Assembly: GCA_947568835.1 (NCBI GenBank)
Contig: OX387609.1
Location: forward strand, 1,926,001 to 1,990,000
Source: Protonemura montana
Taxonomy: Eukaryota > Arthropoda > Insecta > Plecoptera > Nemouridae
Reading direction: 5' to 3'
Length of the DNA stretch: 64,000 nucleotides
The notes beneath the pieces were generated by a model. The model searched no databases, was not told where the DNA came from, and saw only the letters and a list, made by a program, of their open reading frames with translations. The first letter of the stretch is position 1. Every line of letters starts with the position of its first letter. Below are positions 47,900 to 57,800 of this stretch, piece by piece. Both the position numbers and the translations under genes were made by a program.

Positions 47900-48391
47900 G
47901 TAACACCTGTTCTCGTTAGATCACCGAAGTTAAGCAACACTGTGCTGGGTCAGGTATTGGATGGCTGACCATCATACACATGCCCAGTTCTGTTCGGGAG
48001 AGAGGTTGGAGGTATGAAAGTTAAGCAACACTGCGCTGGGTCAGGTATTGGATGGGTGACCATCATACACATGACCAGTTCTGTTCGGGAGAGAGGTTGG
48101 AGGGATGAAAGTTAGTACAGTAACTTCACTCGCCTTGCTTATCAACCTCTCGACAGCATGGATTTGTGGAGGAATCCTGTTGTTCGCGTTGTACCGTCCT
48201 TCGGAAGGGACGTTAAGCCGATGGTCCTCTTGGCTACGAGCTGACACCGGGTTTCCCCTCCTCCCTTGTAGGCTAGGGTAGATTACCATCATCCTCATCA
48301 TCATCCACTCATTCACCGACGCCATTAGACCAGTGCCGCATGGCCAGTTGTCAAAACAGTGCGTCGTTAAACACCACAAATCAATCAAAAA
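47900..48391 (+). mobile_element. 5S rRNA-derived SINE, near full length, 2 head units
   Basis: The only plus-strand copy. It opens with CACCTGTTCTCGTTAGATCA then CCGAAGTTAAGCAACACTGT, the 5S-like A box region, and TTGGATGGCTGACC, a mutated C box. A second 91-bp unit follows with an intact TTGGATGGGTGACC. The body (GTCCTTCGGAAGGGACGTTA), the CATCATCCTCATCATCATCC tract, the 3' domain (GTGCGTCGTTAAACACCAC) and the AATCAATCAAAA tail complete the element. It is a good reference for the family structure. Confidence 0.9.
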
Positions 48392-49750
48392 GACAGAAGA
48401 GTTACTTCACCTGTTTAACATGAGCGATGCATTTTATTGCAAGTCAGAGACAAAGCCTTCATTTTTAGTTCCTGGGATCCATGAATATAAACTAAACAAT
48501 TTATACCAATAGTAACCATGAGATCGGTTTCTGGAATTTTCCTGAAATTTTCCTCGCTAGGGTTTTCATTTAAAATGTTAAATGTTGCTTGATTTGCTCA
48601 GTCTCAGCTTAAAAACTCAAAGATAAATTCTCGTGAAATCCTATTTAAATTGCAAGCTCTTGCAATGCGCGGGGTATTTTATTATAAGAACGCTTTTACC
48701 CTGTCAAAAATTAATTAGAGTCCACTTTTAGGCATCAATCTTTGACAGGGTAGTAGTGTTCATAATATTAGAAATTCTTCCTCATCTTGGCACAAAGCTT
48801 TATGATTTTACAAAAGTGTTTTTAAGACTGAATTTTTCAGAAGTGAAGTATTGGTAAATGCTCGAACGATATCCTGCTCAGCTAATAATCAACGATGCCT
48901 CTAAATATTTCTACTTATCAGCGGGAAAACTGTATTTTAATTCCATATATAGTTCAGTATTTGCACGCTAGGTTTAATATAATGGTAAAAAGTCTGATGA
49001 CAACGGTCAATACTAGCAGCGTACCAGGATGTTTGGTTTTTTATTTATATCCCGATGGTCGTTTTGGTTTTGTCTAGAAGATACACCAAATGATTTGCAT
49101 CCTTCTTTATTTCTGATGATTACTTTGCTTACTGACTTAACGTGACCGTTGGTTTTTAGCCATTACTCCATTCTTACAAAAGAAATTCTTCGCTGAACAA
49201 AAGCTAGAACGCTAAGTATCTAGGCCACTCTCAAAAGATGTTGAATTGTTAAACGTCACCTATCAGCTATTAAAACAAGCTTTTATAGTTTTCCACTTTC
49301 ACACTAGGTGTCTAGATGGTTGTGAATGGAGTCAACAGTCAAGAGTGTTAGCGTACCAGTTTATGGATAAATTATTCATTTTTTAAATTAAGAAAATTTC
49401 ACTGACTGCTGCTAGAGTGATGAAAGGAGATGGAATTTTAAGATACTGAAATCTATCAGGGCACCAATTCTTTTTCTTGTATTATCGCTACATAGCTTAA
49501 AAAACCATGGACCGGCATTCTCGACCTTGATCAAGATTAAACAAGTTGCACGCACTTTGAGAATCGTAATTAAATTTCAGTGTGCAGAATATTGTACTTT
49601 ACTTATAATTCACTTTCAAATCGAGTTTTAGTTGACTTCCATGATGTGTCGCTGTATCTGATTCTGATAAAACACGTGCTGTCAACCACAGGGCAATAAC
49701 CTATAAAAGTCATTGTGATTTGTGATCAATTATTTATAGAACATTTTAAA
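48392..49750. other. No supported gene; 3' flank of the asparaginase gene
   Basis: AT-rich sequence downstream of the minus-strand stop at 49751. A clear AATAAA was not found close to the stop on that strand; TATAAA and AATAAT words are present about 20-25 nt downstream. No other feature is recognisable. Confidence 0.45.
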
Positions 49751-52700
49751 TTAAGCATCGATTTCTATATCTTCGCCATGATCAACGCCAAAGTGCACTT
49801 TCCCTGCTCGTTGGTAAGCCCATGCCATGCGATCTGTGGTGAACGCAAAGCCGACTTCTCCTTTGCTTGATACCGTAATCGCACCAGCTGTGTTACCCAC
49901 ACGTTCTGTCATCGAAACACAAGCTTCTTGGGTCGCCTGGGTCGGTGACTTGCCTGAATTGAGACAAACAAATACATAAAAGTTACCACTTGAAGTCGGG
50001 ATATCTTCACGTTTACATTGAACTCCATAAGATTATTGAAGTACCTTGTTCCATAAGAGTTAGGATTTGTTTTGATAGACAAACTCTCATGATCGATTCA
50101 CCATGGCCAGTTGCAGATACTGCACCGACGAGGTCATCGCAGTAAGTTCCACATCCTGAAATAATGTTTCATTCTAGTGAAATACTGCTGTCTGATTTCA
50201 AGCTTACTGAAATATGTGCTAATGTAAAATGGTTCTAAATAATCAAGGGTCGCAAGAAAGAACAAATGGATAAAATATTTGTCTTAATTTTCTGGTAAAC
50301 AGCTGACGGGAAAATTAGCTCAATTTATCTGTCGTTTTACCCTTTTTGCCACTGATTTTTTGTTTCAAGGCATAGACTTTTGACCACTCTGGCTTTGTAG
50401 ATTTACCAATAAATTCGCTAGATGGAATTTTCAAGACTCTTCCGAGCGGTTCTGTGCAAATAGGAGTTTTGAGAACATATTATAGTCTCAGCAGGATTCT
50501 CAAAATTTCATTTAAATAAATAAGTTACACCAGTAGCGGAAGTGTTAAATATATGGAAAAGTAGATTAAGCTGTAACGAAAAAAAAGTATATTTTGTAAT
50601 TTATTGTTATGAACATTAACACCGTCTCAAAAATTGATGCCCAAACGGGGACTCGAACCCCGATCTCCACCTGTCACGGGTGTTGCTCTAACCCTTTGAG
50701 CTACTTGGACCCCGATCTCCACCTGTCGCGGGTGTTGCTCTAACCCTTTGAGCTACTTGGACCCCGATCTCCACCTGTCACGGGTGTTGCTCTAACCCTT
50801 TGAGCTACTTGGACCCCGATCTCCACCTGTCGCGGGTGTTGCTCTAACCCTTTGAGCTACTTGGACCCCGATCTCCACCTGTCGCGGGTGTTGCTCTAAC
50901 CCTTTGAGTTACTTGGACCCCGATCTCCACCTGTCACGGGTGTTGCTCTAACCCTTTGAGCTACTTGACCACATAATTTTTGTGATAATTTTAGTGTATT
51001 TGATGAGAATGACGGATTTCCTAGGAGTATAGGAGACGGTTATAGTGTTCCTAATAATAAATGACTCCGTGCATTGCAAGCAAATTTGAATCAAATTTCA
51101 CGCAAGCATAAATTGTGTTTGAAATAACAATATAATCCAGTGATAATGCCATGGCTTTGATATTACCGAGCATTGGTGAGTCCCCAACTCTTCCCGGCAG
51201 CTTCCCAGTTGTACCTCCTGTTGAAGTAGCAACCGCCACGTGACCCTGCGAGTCAACCGCCACAGCACCAACCGTCCCGACCCCACCCTTACTACAATCG
51301 CAGACAAGATCTGCTTCCCTGCAACAACGTCAACTTGAAATCAGCTGAGATTCCATCTTAAGGGATGATTAATTTTTAGGTATGGTAACGATATGTTATA
51401 TAAATCAATTTTTTTTCTGTAGGTTGCACCCCTTTTTTGCGAGTAGACATTTTGGTAACTTACGTAGCAGTGACTCCTGCAAGGTTTTTCTTTCTTTGGA
51501 GGGCGAGTCTGGATCTTTCCGTCACCAACTTCTCGTTGGGATAGTCTGGTACACCCTGCTCGTCAGCAAACCTATGAAAGTCAAAATGTGAGGATCTTCC
51601 AAGAAATATATGTCACTCAATTTTATTTTCTTGGATTCAGAATATTCAAATCTTGGTCAAGATTTCAATATTTAAAACTGCATTTTAAACAAAATGCCTG
51701 GAAATTTTTTACAAATATTTTTACATTTTGTTGTAAATTAGTGGTAAAGAAATACTATTGAATGTCTTAAAATTTGCCTAACATTTTGCTTTATGTATTT
51801 CTTGGCAAAGTATTCAGGTCATAGACACCAGTAGTCATTCAGTGGTCCGTTAAGTAATTAACAGGTCGTTAACAAACAAAGAACAACTTCTGATTGGCTG
51901 TTGCTAAGCAAATTACAAATTAAGAGACTGTTAGATTTTTAACATACCACTGAAAACCGGTACTGAGACTAAAAGAATTTAAATTATGAAACGTTTTAGC
52001 ATTGATTTTTAGTTTTCTGGGCTTGACAGATTTCAAATTATAAGAACACTACGAGAAAATTTGTAAGTCTAAAGACAGCCATGTTAACAAATGTCAGATA
52101 AATAAAAAAATAAAAAATAAATGTTATTGCCATTCAGCTTTTACCTTTTAGCACCGACCCCAACAATAAGTATGTGATTAGTTTTATCCATCACAAGCCG
52201 GGCAACGTCGATGGGATGTTGCACCCTCTTCAAAGCACCCACAGCTCCAGCCGTTAAACCCGTTCCTTCCATCACGACAGCGTCCATCTCAACCTCCCCG
52301 TCAGAGTTCAACACCGATCCCGTACCTGGACAGAGACAATTAACTGACTCACGTATTGTCTACTTCTTAAACCGTTCAAATTTACCAGCAACAAGCTTTA
52401 TGACCATTAAATAAATACCCATAAGGAATTTAAGCTAAGATTGGTACAAGCACATTTCATTTCATTTCTTAAACTTTTGGTTACAAACATTGGATATAAA
52501 ACCATCCATAAAATGTGAATTTTAAAATATATGATAGCAAATGAAATAGCGATTAGTTGGATGCTTCTCAGTCACATTTAACTGCTCACAGATAATTGAA
52601 TAACAATTCTTATTATTATTTAAAACTCTTATAACCTCTCAACAATTGGTGCCCAACCGGGGACTTGAACCCCGATCTCCACCTGTCGCAGGATGTGCTT

Positions 52701-53498
52701 TGAATATTTGAGCTAATATTGGACATGGCGTTGCTGAGAGGATTTTAGTGCTCGAAAGACGGATCTCCAATCAGTAGAATCACTACAATTATAAAAAATA
52801 ATTAGCGTATGTAGTAATTAGGCAGCAATTAGTCACGTTAACCTTTTTGATGAGCTTTTTAATTATTTTGACATAACGCTTAATGCTAGCATAGGCAAAC
52901 AACAACAAAGCAAATAAAAATAGCAATAATAGCAAATATGCATAGTACCTAATAACAAAGCAAATAAAAATAATATGATTATGGTTATAAAACTCAAGTA
53001 TACTTTACCTGACGTTAGCAATAGTTTAAAAAAACTATTTGAAACTTGGTATTTAATGCTAAGTAAAGAACAGCTGATTTTCCTGACGTTTCGTAACTTA
53101 TGCCTTATCTTTAACAAGGCTGATAGCAGTTGTGACAGATCAATTAATTTAAAATAAATCCTAATTTTTCTTTGTTATTTTATTCCTTATTGGTGGACCA
53201 CATTGATAAAACAGTCAACTAATATTTACTAGGACAGCGACTTATCTTCAACGCTCAGAAATCACATTAAAGTCGTTATTTGTTTAGCACAAAACGAAAA
53301 ATCACCTGCATTGAAAGTAGTGTCGTCCTCCATGCTCTTGACAGCAGCGATGACAGCGTCCAGCGCAGTGCCCCCAGCCTCCAAAACTGCATACCCTTTT
53401 CTAGCAGCCAAAACAGTGCCCCTTTTCTTGGGCTCAATTAGCTCCATAGAGATATCACCGGCGCCCCCATGCACCAAAACCACAGGCACAGACGCCAT
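49751..53498 (-). CDS. ASRGL1: Isoaspartyl peptidase/L-asparaginase (ASRGL1-like), six exons
   Basis: Exons on the minus strand: 53498-53306, 52325-52145, 51571-51464, 51318-51167, 50155-50045 and 49953-49751. All introns are GT-AG, and the joined frame is 948 nt, coding 315 aa (human ASRGL1: 308). The start is the ATG at 53498 ([14 protein letters not shown]); the upstream frame begins with no ATG. Family marks are HGGAG at residues 10-14, NAGTGSVLN at 63-71 and the autocleavage site GTVGAVA. Thr176 is the predicted N-terminal nucleophile after cleavage behind Gly175. Thr194, Arg204, Asp207, Thr227 and Gly228 match the known human binding residues with a constant +8 offset. The enzyme class hydrolyses L-asparagine and beta-aspartyl peptides, removing isoaspartyl damage products in the cytosol. 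Introns 1 and 4 hold SINE sequence. It looks fully functional. Confidence 0.93.
50628..50968 (-). mobile_element. tRNA-derived SINE, family B, with six 52-bp head units
   Basis: It lies in intron 4 of the asparaginase gene, same strand. On the minus strand a tRNA-like head carries an A-box-like AAGTAGCTCAAAGGGTTAGA, an anticodon-arm-like segment and, once only, a full B box (GGGGTTCGAGTCCCCG). A family tail (GGGCATCAATTTTTGAGA) follows. The segment from A box to the first half of the T arm is repeated exactly every 52 bp, with the word ACCCCGATCT at 50657, 50709, 50761, 50813, 50865 and 50917. Units differ only at one or two positions (GTCACGGG versus GTCGCGGG), so the expansion is recent. 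Poor pairing of the acceptor arms argues against real tRNA genes. Confidence 0.8.
51840..51952 (+). mobile_element. ~113-bp MITE, best-preserved copy
   Basis: Ends are CAGTGGTCCGTTAA and TTAACATACCACTG, imperfect terminal inverted repeats. Inside, TTAACAGGTCGTTAA and TTAAGAGACTGTTAG are also complementary, and the centre is TGATTGGCTGTTGCTAAGC. It lies in intron 2 of the asparaginase gene. CAGTG-type ends suggest a hAT-related non-autonomous element; a target-site duplication is not evident. Confidence 0.65.
52628..52735 (-). mobile_element. tRNA-derived SINE, family B, single-head copy
   Basis: In intron 1 of the asparaginase gene. The minus strand reads a weak A box (TATTAGCTCAAATATTC), then GCGACAGGTGGAGATCGGGG and a B box GGTTCAAGTCC, then the family tail GGGCACCAATTGTTGAGAGG. 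It shares head, B box and tail with 50628-50968 but has only one head unit, which shows that the hexamer is an expansion. Confidence 0.7.
53014..53145. mobile_element. Interspersed repeat R1, diverged copy
   Basis: In intron 1 of the asparaginase gene. TTGAAACTTGGTATTTAATG, CTAAGTAAAGAACAGCTGAT and CTGACGTTTCGTAACTTATG follow the family order with many substitutions. Confidence 0.5.
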
Positions 53499-54837
53499 TG
53501 CAGGTGAGATAAAGACAATAAAAAACCGTCCTGACGTTCTCTCATACACGGCCAAACTAGAACTGAATTAGGACAATTTTGGGAGTTGAATTTATGTTTT
53601 TTTTTATGTCGTTGTGACTTTGACCCGGCGATCTTGACATAGAGATAAAATTGGTTTAATCACCAGCCTCGTGTAATGTATGGTAATTAAATGGGAAGGG
53701 TGAATATTCCTAGCTTTATGTTTTTGTCATCTGCTAATGTGTGGGTTACATAAAATCGTTATCAGAAGTTAGATAACATAGCAGTATGATAACATAATGA
53801 AACTGTTGGTTTATTTATAGTCACTCTCCTTAGCATATCCTCCTTGCTATGCGTGGGTATGCGCCATCCAAAGCGATGAGTTTCTATCAAAATTAACAGA
53901 ATTTTTAATATAAAATTATTATTTTCTTTGTTCGCCGGTTGTTTTGATTTCTTCCTTCAAAAACCTATTCCATTGCCAGTTCGAAAATTAGGCAGTGATT
54001 TCAAGACACATTTTGTTTGTGGTTTACAATTTTAGTTGGTCTGTTTTTTATGTCGGTCTTGACCAAACCAATATTTTTTGAAACCAATGTTTTCAGAATT
54101 ATGGCGTTTTAATAATGCAAATATTTTCCCCAATTCATCGCGCTGAGGTATTTTGTCAGCGTCTATTTGATGCAAAATTTCTGTCATACACTTTGCAGTC
54201 AGTTTTTTTAAAGTTAAAACGCATTTTTCTTCACGATCATCCTAAGTGGTCTTCGAATTTTGAGATGCTATTGAACAGTTGAGCTGTAGGATAGACTCAA
54301 AAATACAACATATTACCCACAACGCTGTTCAGTATCAAAATTTCTTCAGCTTGCCACAAAACTGAACATAAATGACAGATAAACATAAAAATAATTGTAA
54401 CCTTTTGCAAAATGTTAACATAAATTGCAAAAAAAAATGTGGGCAGGTAAGCCTGGATCTTAAAATAGGTTTGACAGGGTCGCACTGATGACCTATATCA
54501 TTAAATGTAGGGCACCGTCAATAAAGTTCGGTCAAATGTAATCAATCAAATATATCTAATATATAATGCAAATCTACTCTAGTATTAGGTAAATCAGGTA
54601 CCTACATGGTGTTTAAGAGATCGACCGTTCAATCGATTAGAACAAACTTTCCAAGAATTCATCCAGCCTTTTTACCAAACACTTATTACAAACATCAATC
54701 TACCCGATCTAAAATAAAACTGCCATCGATTCATAGTACACATACGAATTTAATTTGCATAATTTTGACACTCAAAGTACTGCTTTAAAAAGGGCAAGCG
54801 TCCCGAACAGTTTGCTTTGGCTAGACGGTCACAGGGT
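53499..54837. other. Intergenic, no supported feature
   Basis: Lies between the asparaginase start and the stop codon of the Myb/SANT gene, both on the minus strand. ATTAAA on the minus strand at 54749-54754 could be the polyadenylation signal of the latter. The asparaginase promoter should lie just above 53498, but no TATA box is evident. Confidence 0.45.
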
Positions 54838-57800
54838 TTAGCAGCCCAGTTGCTGTTGGGGACCATTGCGGTGCAAGGGCACGCTGGGCATTGCCTGCAC
54901 CCTCTCCTCGTCTTCAGACTCCTCTTCAGGCTCGGTGGCCGTCCTCTTGAACTTAATGTCAAAGTCCGCTGTAAGAACAGAAACAAACGGCCATTATACA
55001 ACTTATCACGTTCTCAGGCATTGCCATTGTAATTAAATAGGTGTCGAGAAAATAATTACAAAATAAAAATAACATAAAAACTAGTTCAATGTCATTATAA
55101 TTTTCACCGATTAAAAGTGTATCTTTGAAAATCTAACACAATGGCACCATAGTAGATGAGAGTATTCAATCGTCTCAAGTAGAAACAGCGTAAACACAAG
55201 GGTGGGAAGAAGCACCTACCTAACCCATATGATGGTTTTTAGACTCATGTCTACTTGATAAAGACTTAGGACTAGTTTTAACAAAAACTATTTGAAATAG
55301 GTTTTGAATGCTCAGTAACAGACAACTAAATTTCCCGACGTTTCGTAACACGTATTAGTTACTTCTTCAAGGGTAAGAGCAGTCCTGACAATTTTACGAT
55401 AGCAAAAGAACCACATGTAAAAAGAACCAAAAGAACAAAGAAGTAACTAGTACATGTTACAAAACGTTGGGAAATTTAGTTGTTCTTCACTTAGCATTCA
55501 AAACCCAGTTAAAATAGTTTTTGTTAAACCTACCTAACCCATTCGTTTCTATTTGATATCTCATTGCTCTGTGGGACCCACCCTTATTTAAGCAAGACCA
55601 TCAAGGACAAGAGTAGACTCACCTAAGAATGGATTCATCTCGGTTCCCCAAGATACCTCCTCCTCGAGGTAGAGCACCTTACGTTCGATGGAGGTTAGTG
55701 GTTGGATCAGCTGGAAGATGGGCAAGTGCTGCGAGATGGCCGTGTCCCTTGCTTTGTTCGCCTCCCGCTTCTTCTGAGCGATCTTTAGCAGGCTGTGCCA
55801 CTTTTGCTCCACCTTCAGGACCAAAAGAACCAAGTGTCCAGAGAAAAAGTTTCAAGAACTCAACGTTTAATGTAGAACCCAAGATAAAGTATCGTGGATC
55901 TTTCCACAATCTATCAAGCACAAAAAGTTTTCAAAATAAGCTTTTTAATAAATGGTCACTGAGTGTAAAGGTCAATTTTACCAAAATCTCTCGACTTTAG
56001 ATCAGTTAATCAGTTGACAGTAGGATTAGAATGTAACTACATGTGAAAGGAAGCCAACTTTTTATTTATCAGTCATGATATAAGTTAGGTAATAAATCAA
56101 ACTAAGTCTGAGTGAGGTCCGTTTGTATTCCCAACGTTTGATAAATAATTATTGTGTTTAACGACGCACTTTTTTGACAACAGGCCCTATGGCACTGGTC
56201 TCATGGAGTCGGTGGATGATGATGAGGATGATGATAAACCTAACCTAGCCTAGAAGGGAGGAGGGGAAACTCGGTACCGGCACGTAGCCTACTCCTGTCG
56301 AAGACCAAGGGGACCACCGGCTTAACGTCCCTTCCGAAGGACGGTACAACAGGATTCCTCCACAAATCCATGCTGTCGAGAGGTTGATAAGCAAGGCGAG
56401 TGAAGTTGCTGTACTAAATTTCATCCTTCCAACCTCTCACCCAAACAGAACTGGTAATGTGTATGATGGTCACCTATCCAATACCTGACCCAGCGCAGTG
56501 TTGCTTAACCTTCATCCCTCCAACCTCTCTCCCGAACAGAACTGGTCATGTGTATGATGGTCACCCATCCAATACCCGACCCAACGCAGTGTTGCTTAAC
56601 TTCGGTGATCTCATGAGAACCGGTGTTTAAAACACGCCAAACTGTTCGGCTCGAACCGTTTTGAAACGAATGATAGTTAAATCATCGAGGGCGCAATTTA
56701 CGTAGCATTAAATATTCAATTTAGGAGCGGGTTTCTTTGGAAAAGATCCCAAAATATTTATAAGCTGACAAGCATTAAATTTTCCATCACGAATTGGCAA
56801 TCCCATCAGCAAAGATCAAAACAAGGTTTCGCTGCCGCCCCTACCTCGGAGGGCGTCCACTCGTGGCCGGCGTTCCCAAAGAAGTTGACCCGGAAACAGA
56901 TCTCGTCCCAGGAGTGCTTCCGGAGTGCCATGAATTTGGACTTGTGCGAGCAACGGTGCCCGATGGCCCAGGTGAAGTCCTCGATGCCACTGAGCAGCAA
57001 CTCGATCTCGACTTCAGAGAAGTGATTCAGTCGATCAGAGTCCCTTGTCAAACCGTCGTCGCCCATTCTGCGTGATTTACAAGGAAGACTTTAGATTAGA
57101 GCCTTTGGCTTCTGCGTCTCAAAGTTCGCTTGACATCTGTTATTTGTTTAAAACACTTTGCACGCAAATATGTCTCTGTATTTGTCACAGAAAAAAAATG
57201 TAACTTTAATTGTATTTCATAGCAAGTTATCAACTATATTTACATGCTAACATAACTGAATAAAAATTAAGAATTTTCCGCTTGTTTTGAAAAGTTAGTG
57301 GAGTAGTATTACTGTAGTGAGCGAGCACCATGACTTGAGGACAACAAGGCTTCGTGCACTTTCTTATCACCCACAGCAATCATTAAACAATCAAGCTGTA
57401 ATCTTTCAATTACCCATCCCTTTGCACCACACCATCGAAATGACAAGGCAAGTAGCCAAGCCATTTAGTCTGCGTCAGTCACTGCTATCGGTTAAAAATC
57501 TCCACTCATAAAAACCTACAGATAGAGCGCGTGACGCTAGCTTTAGAGCAAACAATTTATAAATATCACGTTAAAGCCAGTTGGTGCCTCCAGTGTTGTC
57601 TAGACCGGCAGCCAAAATGTCGAGTCGGGGTATCTCGGTCTTCGGCTTCTACGGAGACCTCACGTTCACGTTGGTCACCATAACATTGCTGCTTTTCTAC
57701 TGGTACTTCACAAACACGTTTAACCATTGGCGTGACAAGGGAGTCTTCTATCTCAAACCGACCTTCCTCTTCGGAACCATCAAAGACCGCGTGCTGCTAC

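Noticed and set aside
50628-50968. A cluster of six functional tRNA genes
   Set aside because: Only one B box is complete, acceptor arms do not pair, and the units lack the 3' half of a tRNA.
53499-53555. N-terminal extension of the asparaginase (MAVYERTSGR...)
   Set aside because: The extended frame begins with TTG, not ATG. The ATG at 53498 gives the normal family start just before VVLVHGG.
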